Below are positions 34,383-42,593 of a stretch of 64,000 bases of DNA, in pieces. The position numbers and the translations under genes were made by a program. The number at the start of each line of letters is the position of its first letter. Position 1 is the stretch's first letter. The DNA comes from Reinekea blandensis MED297. Lineage in GTDB: Bacteria > Pseudomonadota > Gammaproteobacteria > Pseudomonadales > Natronospirillaceae. The notes beneath the pieces are model-generated. The model searched no databases and was not told the DNA's origin. It saw only the letters and a list, made by a program, of their open reading frames with translations. The DNA is taken from contig NZ_CH724152.1 of the NCBI RefSeq assembly GCF_000153185.1, positions 562,855 to 626,854 of the forward strand, read 5' to 3'.

Positions 34383-35107
34383 ACGTGCCTGTGAAACCGA
34401 AGATTGTTGGTCATCGCGGCGCGGCCGGCTTAGCGATCGAAAACACCCTGGCGGCCGTTGAGATAGCCGCCCGATGCGGTGCACAGGGCATTGAAATCGA
34501 TGCTCAGGTGCTGGGTGATGGAACCGTCGTTGTGCATCACGATGCTCAGCTCGGTCGGGTCATGAGTGGTCATCTGCCGTTGCAGCAACTGACGCTCCCC
34601 GATCTTGACAAAATCCATCCGCTGGGTCTGGTGGCGTCAACACATAAAGAGCGAATACCGACATTGCGGGACCTGCTCGCTCATGCCGATGCGGTCGGCC
34701 TGGCGGTGAACATCGAAGTGAAAAATGACGGTCATAACCCTGAGTGGCTGGCTCGTCAGGTGTTGTCTGTCCTGGCCGATTGGCCCCGACACGACTCCGC
34801 GCTGATCTCGTCATTTGACATTGAGCTGTTGGCTGCGATTGCGTTGCTGGCGCCGACCTGGTCGTTGGGGTGGATCGTCGCTGACTTGCCGTCAAGTTGG
34901 GTCGAGACACTGAAAGGCATTCGTGCAACCAGCCTGAACCTTCATGAGGCGGCGGTCACGGAAGCCGTCGTACGCGAGGCGCACACGCACGGCTGGTTAG
35001 TGCAAAGCTGGACGGTAAACGAACCGGATGTCGCTGAGCGCCTTTCCGGGTGGGGCGTCGATGCGCTCATTACCGATTATCCCGACCGGTTGGCGGATCG
35101 CCTGTGA
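34379..35107 (+). CDS. ugpQ: cytoplasmic glycerophosphodiester phosphodiesterase UgpQ
   Basis: A 242-residue GDPD-family enzyme without a signal peptide. HRGAAGLAIENTLAA and GIEIDAQVLGDGTVVVHHDAQLGR hold the His-Arg, Glu-x-Asp and second His that form the metal and catalytic site; EVKNDG and VQSWTVNEP follow. It hydrolyses imported glycerophosphodiesters to glycerol-3-phosphate and an alcohol. It overlaps ugpC by ATGA and the next gene by GTGA, so translation is coupled on both sides. Confidence 0.92.
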   Translation: MNVPVKPKIVGHRGAAGLAIENTLAAVEIAARCGAQGIEIDAQVLGDGTVVVHHDAQLGRVMSGHLPLQQLTLPDLDKIHPLGLVASTHKERIPTLRDLLAHADAVGLAVNIEVKNDGHNPEWLARQVLSVLADWPRHDSALISSFDIELLAAIALLAPTWSLGWIVADLPSSWVETLKGIRATSLNLHEAAVTEAVVREAHTHGWLVQSWTVNEPDVAERLSGWGVDALITDYPDRLADRL

Positions 35108-35874
35108 CGCTGTTTAATCACCGACAGGAACGGATTCTGGCGCAGTTACAGACAACCGATTTGCTGCAGGTTGACGCATTGGCCGATCAGTTTCAGGTCA
35201 GTCAGCAGACTGTTCGCAAAGACATCAATCAGCTCAGCGAGCAGGGACTGGTTCGGCGCGTACATGGGGGCGTGTCGTTACCGGCGCCTTTGCACAATGC
35301 GTCGTTTGAATCGCGTCAGGCCACCAATGCCCCCCTGAAGCAACAGATTGCCCGCAAGGTTGCCGAGGTGATTCCGGACGGTGCCTGTGTGTTTTTAGGT
35401 ATTGGGACGACGGTGTCTTATGCGGCACGGGCGCTGAGTGAACACCAAGACATGCGCATCCTGACGAACAATTTGCGCGCTGCTGAGCATCTGTCTGAAT
35501 CGCCACATCACGAGGTGTTTGTCAGTGGGGGACGGTTACGTCCGGCGGATCAAGACGTGGTCGGCGAACTGACGACACGATTTTTTGATGGCTTTTACGC
35601 CGACTATGGCGTGATTGGCGTGGGCGCGTTACATCGCACCTTTGGACTGATGGAATACAATCCATTCGAAGCCGATGTCTCGAAAGCGATTGCCCGGAAC
35701 TGCCGGCAACTGGTGCTGGTGGCGGACGACTCCAAATGGCAACGCAATGCGACGGTAAAAACCCTACCCATGACCTCGGTCGATGTACTCGTGACCAATC
35801 GCTTATCGCCGGCGCAACGGGGCACTATACCCGCGGAATGTCGGGTCTTTTATCCGGACGGTAACGATGCCTGA
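35104..35874 (+). CDS. DeoR/GlpR-family transcriptional regulator
   Basis: A 256-residue protein starting at GTG 35104, inside the stop of ugpQ. The N-terminal DeoR helix-turn-helix reads LQVDALADQFQVSQQTVRKDINQLSEQGLVRRVHGG, followed by the sugar-phosphate-sensing domain (FLGIGTTVSYAARAL, LTNNLRAAEHL, DFGVIG-like YGVIGVGAL, VADDSKW). It resembles GlpR, the glycerol-3-phosphate-responsive repressor of glycerol genes. Its place in the ugp operon suggests local control of glycerol-phosphate use. It overlaps the HAD gene by eight bases. Confidence 0.88.
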   Translation: MTLFNHRQERILAQLQTTDLLQVDALADQFQVSQQTVRKDINQLSEQGLVRRVHGGVSLPAPLHNASFESRQATNAPLKQQIARKVAEVIPDGACVFLGIGTTVSYAARALSEHQDMRILTNNLRAAEHLSESPHHEVFVSGGRLRPADQDVVGELTTRFFDGFYADYGVIGVGALHRTFGLMEYNPFEADVSKAIARNCRQLVLVADDSKWQRNATVKTLPMTSVDVLVTNRLSPAQRGTIPAECRVFYPDGNDA

Positions 35875-36643
35875 ACAAACCGAAATTCGGTTTTTACTGA
35901 CCGATGTTGATGACACCCTGACCACCGACGGGAAGTTATTGCCCGAAACTCTGGCGGCATTGGTGCGGCTTCAAAACCAGGGCATTCGAACGATTGCCGT
36001 GACCGGTGCCTGTGCCGGCTGGTGCGATCAGATGATTCGTCTGTGGCCTTTGGATGCGGTTATTGGTGAGAACGGCGCCTTTGTGTTTTATCGGGACGAA
36101 GCCGGCCGGGTTCGGACTGACTTTTACGCGGACCGGGAACAGATGGCTCAGCAACAGCGCGAGCTACGGCAACGTACCGAGTCCTACCTGACAACGGAAC
36201 CGACACTCGTACTGGCTCACGATCAGGCTTTCCGCTACTGCGACGTTGCCGTGGATTTTGCACCGTCGCCACAATCGCCTGCATCACCGTTGGTGGTCCA
36301 AGCTTTTATGGACACGCTACAACGCGAAGGTTATCAAACGCTGCGCAGTTCCATTCACATCAATTGCTGGTCGGGCGAGCATAACAAACGCCGAATGACT
36401 GAGCGTTTTTTAATGCAGCAGTATGGTCTGTCGGCAACGGACATGCTCGTTCAGTGCGCCTTTATTGGGGATGCACCCAACGATGAGCCGATGTTTGCCT
36501 GGCTACCAGCGACCTATGGCGTTGCCAATATCCGACCCTACATAGACGTTTTAACTACTCCGCCCGCGACAATCCTGGATCGCCGCGGGGGATTGGGCTT
36601 TGTTGATCTGGTTGATCATTTACTACAGCCACTGCACGGTTAA
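35867..36643 (+). CDS. HAD-superfamily (type IIB) phosphatase
   Basis: A 258-residue HAD hydrolase with motif I DVDDTLT (nucleophile Asp and acid/base Asp), motif II TGACAGW, motif III Lys in SGEHNKRR, and motif IV GDAPNDEPMF. The cap between motifs II and III is of the Cof (IIB) type. The substrate is not known. As the last gene of the ugp-ugpQ-deoR operon it may dephosphorylate a glycerol-phosphate-type product, but that is inferred from position only. It overlaps the DeoR gene by eight bases. Confidence 0.82.
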   Translation: MPEQTEIRFLLTDVDDTLTTDGKLLPETLAALVRLQNQGIRTIAVTGACAGWCDQMIRLWPLDAVIGENGAFVFYRDEAGRVRTDFYADREQMAQQQRELRQRTESYLTTEPTLVLAHDQAFRYCDVAVDFAPSPQSPASPLVVQAFMDTLQREGYQTLRSSIHINCWSGEHNKRRMTERFLMQQYGLSATDMLVQCAFIGDAPNDEPMFAWLPATYGVANIRPYIDVLTTPPATILDRRGGLGFVDLVDHLLQPLHG

Positions 36644-36662
36644 ATCTTCGGGCTCTAATCCG

Positions 36663-37640
36663 TTATTCGTCCGCATCCGGTGTCGGCAGCACGATGGTTG
36701 AGTAGTGGTGACTGTAATCGCCAACGATCGGTTGCGTATTGTCGTCACCGGCCAGTTCGCCAATGATGTAGGTGTCTTGCTTGGCAATACCCGCACGTTC
36801 GTAAGCCTCGATGTCGGTATCGGCATTGCCATATACCCGAATCAGATTCAGTCCGCCATCGATCAGCCAGTTCAGGTAATCGGTTTTGTACTGCGCCGTG
36901 TCTTTTTTCGTAAAGAGTTCGCCATCCGGGTTGCTGTGGATGTGCCACAACGGCAGAGACCGGTGAGTCATCCATTCGCGGGTGTCTTTCATCAACCAGT
37001 AAGGGCGTGCGGTCAGGTAGGTAATGCAATACCCTTTGTCGGCGTAGGCGCGGACGGTTTCAGGCGCAAAGGCATGGGCACGTGCCGTGCGAATGCCGAG
37101 GTAGTCTTTGACCGCTTCAAAGTCGTTTAAGGTGAGCGTTCCATCGATATCAAACAGAACCGCTTTGGTGCCCGGTGCAACAACGGTCAGAAATCCCTGA
37201 GCTTCGGTTTTATCGCCTTCGACAATCATCCGAACCTGATAGTGGCCGACCGGTCGGTTACCAAGCGCTGCATAGATCTTGCCATCGGAATCGGTACGAT
37301 ACTCACCTAAGTATTCCCAGTCGGTCATGCCGGTGCCGTAGAGGAAGACATGCACGTCTTCATCTTCAAGGTCCTTATGGAAGGTGAGATCGTAGTCGAA
37401 CTTACCGGCCATGATGGCAAACTCGCCTTCGCCAACCAAAACATCGTGCACCATGTGGTAGGGCTCATACCAGGCCGACAACCACGCATTGCCCCAGTGG
37501 TTAAATCCCTGATCATCGGTGATGGGGACCGCCGGAGGTTGATTGGCGGCCGTTGAATCCGGACAGGACGCGGCAAATGCCGGTGCGACATGCGAGGTCA
37601 ACACAAGCATCAGGATGGTTAGGGTCGTTCGGACAGTCAT
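36663..37640 (-). CDS. exported LNS2-domain (lipin/Smp2-like) HAD protein
   Basis: A 325-residue protein with a Sec signal (about 1-23, cleaved after AFA). The N-terminal part (about 30-165) is an Ig-like or beta-sandwich domain (GHYQVRMIVEG). The C-terminal part shows an LNS2 HAD domain: AVLFDIDGTLTLNDFE (DxDGT), CITYLTARPYWLMKDTREWM, and YKTDYLNWL. In eukaryotic lipins this domain is a Mg-dependent phosphatidate phosphatase. This would be a periplasmic phosphohydrolase, perhaps lipid- or phosphate-ester-directed. It converges with the ugp operon. The exact substrate is inference. Confidence 0.75.
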   Translation of the reverse strand: MTVRTTLTILMLVLTSHVAPAFAASCPDSTAANQPPAVPITDDQGFNHWGNAWLSAWYEPYHMVHDVLVGEGEFAIMAGKFDYDLTFHKDLEDEDVHVFLYGTGMTDWEYLGEYRTDSDGKIYAALGNRPVGHYQVRMIVEGDKTEAQGFLTVVAPGTKAVLFDIDGTLTLNDFEAVKDYLGIRTARAHAFAPETVRAYADKGYCITYLTARPYWLMKDTREWMTHRSLPLWHIHSNPDGELFTKKDTAQYKTDYLNWLIDGGLNLIRVYGNADTDIEAYERAGIAKQDTYIIGELAGDDNTQPIVGDYSHHYSTIVLPTPDADE

Positions 37641-37820
37641 GAGGGTCAGTCTCCTTAGTGGGTAAAACAGCGATCACTGACCCTAGAGTTGTGTTGTGAC
37701 GTTCACATGACCCTTCGATGACAAGCGCGATGGTTTAGAGCGAGTTAACAGAAAGTGCCTGTTACGATGGCTCATCGGATTGGCGTTATTATCCGGTGAG
37801 CCATTGATCGCACGAAACGA

Positions 37821-38720
37821 TCAGTGAGAGGTTGGCGTCAAAGGTTGGGGGTGCGGACACGACAGATAGTCCGGCCGACGCTTCAACCCGCTGTATGGTG
37901 CTTGCACTTCGTTTTCGATGCTGTTGTACACAAACATCAGAATTTCCCGGGACCACGGCGACAGATTGTCCGGCGAGCCGTGCAGCAGATTGCAATCGTG
38001 AATCACCAGCGTTCCGGGCTTGCCGTAAATACCGGTAATGCCCTGTTCTTTCACCAGTGAGTCGATACTATCGGGGCGCGGTACGCCCGCAATCTGTTTG
38101 CGCAACGAACGTTTGTGGTTGTCGACTTCGGTGGTGCCTTCACAGGAAACGTATTTTTTATGAGAGCCGGGCACCACATAGAGGGGACCATTGTGTTCGT
38201 TGTTTTCCGTGAGCATGATCCAGGCGGTCACGGCGCGCATTCGCGGCATGCCGTCTTCCACGTGCCAGGTTTCAAAGTCGGAATGCCATGGGAAAGATTT
38301 ACCCTTATAGGCCGGCTTGATGTTTAACCGGGATTGCATCAGATAAGCCTGCGATCCGAGTAGCTGTTGCACCGGCTCCAGAATTTTCGGCGACCGTGAC
38401 AGTTGATCAATGTCGTTGCTGAAATTATGTAAGGCAAAGATGCTGCGCAGATCGTCGCTGTCCGGCTCCAGCACCAACTCTTCGCGGCCACGGAGAGCTT
38501 GCTTCAAGCGCAGCGCTTCCGCATTAATGTCGTCAACATGGTCGGTCATGTAATCCGGGATGATCAGATACCCGTTGTCGTTAAAAAACTCCAGATCCTG
38601 TTGCGACAATGCATGAGGAGAATCGGGGATGTGTGTGTCATACACGACCGGGTCCTGCCGATCCATGATGGTTTCGTTTTTCCCTACTCTGGATGGGTAA
38701 ATATCCTGAGCAGTTGTCAT
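37821..38720 (-). CDS. ectD: ectoine hydroxylase EctD
   Basis: A 299-residue Fe(II)/2-oxoglutarate dioxygenase of the phytanoyl-CoA hydroxylase type. FPWHSDFETWHVEDGMPRM holds the HxD iron ligands and is the EctD signature block; the distal His is in HDCNLLHGSPDN. It converts the compatible solute ectoine to 5-hydroxyectoine, protecting against salt and heat. ATG 38720 (MTTAQD) has GGGAGGA upstream and the usual IYPSR start. No ectABC genes are in the window, so ectoine is made elsewhere or imported. Confidence 0.92.
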   Translation of the reverse strand: MTTAQDIYPSRVGKNETIMDRQDPVVYDTHIPDSPHALSQQDLEFFNDNGYLIIPDYMTDHVDDINAEALRLKQALRGREELVLEPDSDDLRSIFALHNFSNDIDQLSRSPKILEPVQQLLGSQAYLMQSRLNIKPAYKGKSFPWHSDFETWHVEDGMPRMRAVTAWIMLTENNEHNGPLYVVPGSHKKYVSCEGTTEVDNHKRSLRKQIAGVPRPDSIDSLVKEQGITGIYGKPGTLVIHDCNLLHGSPDNLSPWSREILMFVYNSIENEVQAPYSGLKRRPDYLSCPHPQPLTPTSH

Positions 38721-39175
38721 GATGTTGTCCTCCCATTCGTTGTTAGTCCAGTTCGCTGCACGATACGCCGAACAGTCTGCCAGCCGGGTTTGAACCCTTC
38801 GCTTGAAAAGCGACATTCATCGTCAGCGCTATCGGTTGTGTTGATTCGACATCCGAGTCGGCTTGCGGTCACTGAGCTGACCGTCATGAATCGTTGTCTG
38901 TTGTGTGCTGAGAGGATCGGGGCCTGACCGTTTTTTTTTTCAACGTGTCGGGCGCTTTTACTGAGCTGCGTTTTTAGGTTCGCGATGCTTCAGTCTCCCG
39001 CCCCCCGGTTTGGCGTTCGCCATTGACTGATGGTTTGCCCGAATGACCTGTGCTGATTGACAGATGTTGATAGTCCGGGAAACCGTGCCGACTTATGGTC
39101 GGATGCCTACAGAGTAGGGATGTTTGTGTGACTTTCAACCCATCAACGCGTTACGCATTAAAATCGCATTACCTA
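38721..39175. other. non-coding gap between ectD and the MFS gene
   Basis: No gene was found in this stretch of 455 bases. It has a small hairpin (CGGTCA 38866-38871 with TGACCG 38878-38883) and a run of about ten T near 38932-38941 after a weak stem. A small RNA is possible but not supported enough to call. Confidence 0.3.
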
Positions 39176-39206
39176 TTGACCTAAACTTAAGTTTAGGTTT
39201 TAGCAT
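39176..39206 (+). promoter_or_regulatory. MerR/SoxR-type promoter of the MFS gene
   Basis: A perfect 20-bp palindrome ACCTAAACTTAAGTTTAGGT (39179-39198) overlaps -35 TTGACC (39176-39181), and -10 TAGCAT (39201-39206) follows a 19-base spacer. Overlong spacing with the palindrome between the hexamers is the classical MerR-family design. The sequence resembles the SoxR box (CCTCAAGTTAACTTGAGG). Confidence 0.7.
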
Positions 39207-39230
39207 TCCGTCATTGTCCTTGATCAGAGA

Positions 39231-40454
39231 ATGAAAACCGTCATGACCCTGTTGAAAAAACCACGCGTGCATCGCTACCTCGCTGGTCGCGCAACCGATA
39301 TGCTCAGCGCCAGCCTGTTTACCCTGGCGCTGAGCTGGAAAATGTTGGAAGGTGGCGTCAGCGGAACCGTGGTGGCGCTGCTGGCACTTGTCTGTACGGT
39401 ATCCAGTACGTTGCTTACCCCGTTTGCATCTACCTGGATGGATCGTTATTCACGTCGGCAGATTCTGGTTCAGGTTAAACTGGTATCGACCGCGTCGGCG
39501 GTCAGTCTGATTCTTCTGCCAGAATCGCATACGTTGACCATTCCGGCGATGATGGTGGTCCAGTGGGTTTATTGGGTTTGTAATGACCTTTCCTGGACCT
39601 GCGGCAATGCGTTTGTTCAGGAGAATTATCGGGCCGACGAGTATGCGCCACTGAGCTCACTACAGGAAATGATCCTACAGGGGTTCACCCTGTTGTCCGG
39701 TGCTCTCGGGTTGTGGTTTCTGAGCGTTTGGCGGTTGGACCAGTTTGCCTGGTTTGCGGTGATCACTGGGTCGGTGTCGGCGTTGCTTTATCAACTCACA
39801 CCCTATCGTATGCAACCGCGCGATCTTAACCAGGAAAGCTTTGCGCAGTCGTTACGGTCGACCGCCGATATTTTCCGGGCCCGTCGGGAGTTCTTTTTGT
39901 TCGTGGCGTTGAGTTGCCTGTCCTACCCGATGCTGACTTATCTGGCCAAACTGGTGCCCGTTTATCTGTCTGAAGGCAGCTATGGCGGAGGTTGGTTGGC
40001 GTCGTGGAACCTCGGCTATGGCCTGGGCGCATTATTGTGTGGCGCAGGCATTGCCGTGTTATTACGCCGGTTTAATTTAAAAACTTTAATGCAATCGACT
40101 CTGTTGGGGCTTTCGGTGCTACTGTTTGTCATGGGAGCTGTGTTGCGACCGGAAACGCTGGTTGTGGGTGCACTGCTGATTGGGTTGTTGAATCCGATTG
40201 CGCGTATTGCACGGGCCAACCTGCTGCACCATGAAGTGCCTGTGGCCCAGCGAGGCCGAATTGAAGGGGGCCTGAAAATCTTTTCGACGGTACTGCAGAG
40301 TATCAGCTATCTGTTGATTGCGGGTTTGGCCGCCATCGATCGCATTGAATGGGGCTTTACCCTGTTTGCCGGCGTGTTGATGGCGTTTTATCTGGCGATG
40401 GTATGGGTCCGCTGGCGTATGTCATCAGACTCTACAGCAAACGCATTGCTTTAG
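39231..40454 (+). CDS. MFS transporter
   Basis: A 407-residue major facilitator with about 11-12 membrane helices. The cytoplasmic loop ASTWMDRYSRRQIL is the conserved MFS motif A between helices 2 and 3. The substrate is unknown. Transcription is predicted from a MerR-type promoter just upstream, which points to efflux induced by a toxic or redox-active compound. The start at 39231 or at ATG 39243 is not resolved; ribosome sites are weak for both. No regulator gene of the MerR family is adjacent. Confidence 0.8.
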   Translation: MKTVMTLLKKPRVHRYLAGRATDMLSASLFTLALSWKMLEGGVSGTVVALLALVCTVSSTLLTPFASTWMDRYSRRQILVQVKLVSTASAVSLILLPESHTLTIPAMMVVQWVYWVCNDLSWTCGNAFVQENYRADEYAPLSSLQEMILQGFTLLSGALGLWFLSVWRLDQFAWFAVITGSVSALLYQLTPYRMQPRDLNQESFAQSLRSTADIFRARREFFLFVALSCLSYPMLTYLAKLVPVYLSEGSYGGGWLASWNLGYGLGALLCGAGIAVLLRRFNLKTLMQSTLLGLSVLLFVMGAVLRPETLVVGALLIGLLNPIARIARANLLHHEVPVAQRGRIEGGLKIFSTVLQSISYLLIAGLAAIDRIEWGFTLFAGVLMAFYLAMVWVRWRMSSDSTANALL

Positions 40455-40548
40455 CGTTTTAATGGTCAGAAATTGACAGCTTTCAACAACCGGGGGATGA
40501 TGCCGGAAAGGAAAATCACCCCGATGTATTATACGATTGGAGTCAATG

Positions 40549-40965
40549 ATGGACGATATAACCTACCCTATTTCCGGCGCTTGCCAATGTGGCGGTGTGA
40601 CCTACGAGCTACTTGGGCCGCCGTCAATGGTCGTGGCCTGTCATTGCCGAGAGTGCCAGAAACTGTCAACCAGTGCCTTCAGTATTACCGCCATGGTGAG
40701 TGCTGAAAGTGTCAGATTTCGTGGCCTGATGAAGGATTGGAGTCGCGTTGCTGACAGTGGCAATGTCAGTGCTGCCAAGTTTTGTCCGACCTGCGGAAAT
40801 CGGATTTACCATTACGATCCGAATGAGCCTGATAAGTTGAAGCTGAAACCCAGTAACCTGTCGGATACCCGCTTGATTCAGCCAACAGCGCATGTTTGGG
40901 TGAGTGAGAAACAGGATTGGTTTCAGCTTCCAGCCGGGGTCAAAACATTTGAGCGGCAACCCTAG
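40549..40965 (+). CDS. GFA / CENP-V family zinc protein
   Basis: A 138-residue protein with the GFA (glutathione-dependent formaldehyde-activating enzyme-like) zinc ligands: CQCGG, CHCRECQ and CPTCG. These Cys residues bind two zinc ions in the family. The start at 40549 follows GGAG at 40539-40542 by six bases. Most family members have no proven role and are not true formaldehyde enzymes. It is followed after 21 bases by a small orphan gene, probably in the same transcript. A second, distant family member is encoded at 61156. Confidence 0.82.
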   Translation: MDDITYPISGACQCGGVTYELLGPPSMVVACHCRECQKLSTSAFSITAMVSAESVRFRGLMKDWSRVADSGNVSAAKFCPTCGNRIYHYDPNEPDKLKLKPSNLSDTRLIQPTAHVWVSEKQDWFQLPAGVKTFERQP

Positions 40966-40986
40966 TTTAATAGAGAGTTTGGAATA

Positions 40987-41220
40987 ATGGCAATGGAAAC
41001 GGATTTAGGCTTTACCTACAAAACAAAAAATGGCGAAGTCACCATTTATCATCATGGCAGAAAAGCAACGACGCTGCGTGGTATGAAGGCGGCGGAGTTC
41101 ATCGAAGATGCGGAGTTGGAAGACAGCGACTCAATGCAACAGCTCATGGCTCGGCTGACCGGAAATTATAAACACGGTAACGAGCGAACGGCGAAGAACC
41201 ACCCTCGAAACCGACGATAA
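40987..41220 (+). CDS. small conserved-looking hypothetical protein
   Basis: A 77-residue protein beginning MAMETDLGFTYKTKNGEVTIYHHGRKATTLRG, with a beta-rich start, an acidic middle (FIEDAELEDSDS) and a basic, disordered tail. The reading frame lies close behind the GFA gene, which supports co-expression. ATG 40987 or 40993 could start it. The family was not recognised with confidence, though the start looks like that of small soluble proteins of other marine Gammaproteobacteria. Confidence 0.6.
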   Translation: MAMETDLGFTYKTKNGEVTIYHHGRKATTLRGMKAAEFIEDAELEDSDSMQQLMARLTGNYKHGNERTAKNHPRNRR

Positions 41221-41366
41221 AGGCACTTTAGCGGTCAAAACGTTAAGCCGCTCTTTCTCATCGGGCGAGAGTTGACCTGTTCACAAAGCTCTGTTTTTCC
41301 GTTCAGGCCTAACTGTGGTTTGCCTTCAGTCGTAATGCTTGCTAACCCTATCAAGGCCTTAAAAAA

Positions 41367-41429
41367 GTAAGAGCGAGCCTGCTCGCGAACGAAACAGGTA
41401 ACTGGCTTTGCCAGCAGGCTGGCCCTAAC
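41367..41429. repeat. REP doublet (REPIN-like), two inverted copies
   Basis: Copy 1 at 41367-41390 contains GCGAGC-CT-GCTCGC; copy 2 at 41406-41429, inverted, contains GCCAGC-AG-GCTGGC. Read in the same direction both follow the pattern GTNAGNGCNAGCCTGCTNGC. Copy 1 resembles Pseudomonas REP elements. The doublet lies in a 230-base gap between convergent genes. Confidence 0.65.
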
Positions 41430-41450
41430 ATCAATAGCGAAAAAACGGTG

Positions 41451-42401
41451 TCATATCGGTTGTTTACTCGTTTTTTTTAGCCAATCCAAGATGACGCGTA
41501 TTGTTTCCTCCGGCTCTTCCTGTGGTATCCAGTGACCGCAATCGAGACTGACTTCTTCGATGTTCGGTACAAAATCGCGAATAATCTCAAGCTTGGGAAT
41601 CACATCCCGGTCACCATAAATCATCATCGCCGGATGATGAATCACCGGGTCAACCTCGCCAAGAATTTCCCAGTTTCGATCGAGGTTCCGGTACCAGTTG
41701 ATGCTGGGTGTGAAACCGTTTTTCTTAAAGGCATCGCTGAATACTTTCAGGTCTTCGTCGTTTAAAATCGGATCGCCCAGTGCAATCTCAGAGCGGGCCA
41801 GATTCATCATCATCTGTCCGGGTTGAGGTGGCATCTCAGGCAGATTTTTCCGGAACAGGTTTGTTAAGAACTGCTCAGTGTTGGCGTTGAGCACGGCATC
41901 GGCCACACCCGGTTGTCGGCAAAAGTGCACCATGTAGTAATCGCTCCCCAGTATGGCTTCAAGGAACTCAGTCCACGGTTGGTCTCCGCGTATCTGATAG
42001 GGCAGGGCCAGGTTGATCAGGCGGTCAATCCGGCTAGGGTGCAGAAGAGCGAGACTCCACACGACGTTCGCACCCCAGTCATGTCCGACGAAAGTTGCTT
42101 TGCTGTAACCAAAGTGGTCGAGAAGGGCGACGAGATCGCCGGTCAAATAATGAATGTCGTAGTCGTTGACCGCCTCCGGTGCCGTTGAGTGACCGTAGCC
42201 GCGTTGGTTCGGAACAATGACATGATAACCGGCCTCGGCAAAGGCATGAATCTGATGCCGCCAGGTGTAGGCATGTTCCGGCCAGCCATGACACAAAACC
42301 AGTGGGTTGCCCCTGTGTTCTCGCCCGGCTTCAAAGACTTCCAGTTGAATACCATTGACGTCTATCAGTGTGGGGGTTGGAAAGGGTGGTAAAGCTGACA
42401 T
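41451..42401 (-). CDS. alpha/beta hydrolase, epoxide hydrolase / haloalkane dehalogenase type
   Basis: A 316-residue alpha/beta hydrolase. LCHGWPEHAYTWRHQI is the HGWP-type oxyanion motif, FVGHDWGANVVWSL carries the nucleophilic Asp, and CGHWIPQEEP the catalytic His. An Asp nucleophile in this context points to an epoxide hydrolase or haloalkane dehalogenase, not an esterase. A YafY-like WYL regulator gene lies 192 bases upstream on the same strand and may control it. The substrate is not known. Confidence 0.82.
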   Translation of the reverse strand: MSALPPFPTPTLIDVNGIQLEVFEAGREHRGNPLVLCHGWPEHAYTWRHQIHAFAEAGYHVIVPNQRGYGHSTAPEAVNDYDIHYLTGDLVALLDHFGYSKATFVGHDWGANVVWSLALLHPSRIDRLINLALPYQIRGDQPWTEFLEAILGSDYYMVHFCRQPGVADAVLNANTEQFLTNLFRKNLPEMPPQPGQMMMNLARSEIALGDPILNDEDLKVFSDAFKKNGFTPSINWYRNLDRNWEILGEVDPVIHHPAMMIYGDRDVIPKLEIIRDFVPNIEEVSLDCGHWIPQEEPEETIRVILDWLKKTSKQPI

Positions 42402-42593
42402 CGTTGCTCCTCAGCGTTTGCTTGTGGGGTGAGCCAGCGGTATCGTTCATTGAGCCGAACTCGACACTGGCGTTTGTCACACACCAAGGTAAAGCTAAAT
42501 ATGCCATTAACTGGCACATTAAATCTGAGCGCGTTGAACTGCATCCGTATGGATGGGGCTCGATAAAGAGATCAAGCTGTCGAGCGGCAGCGG

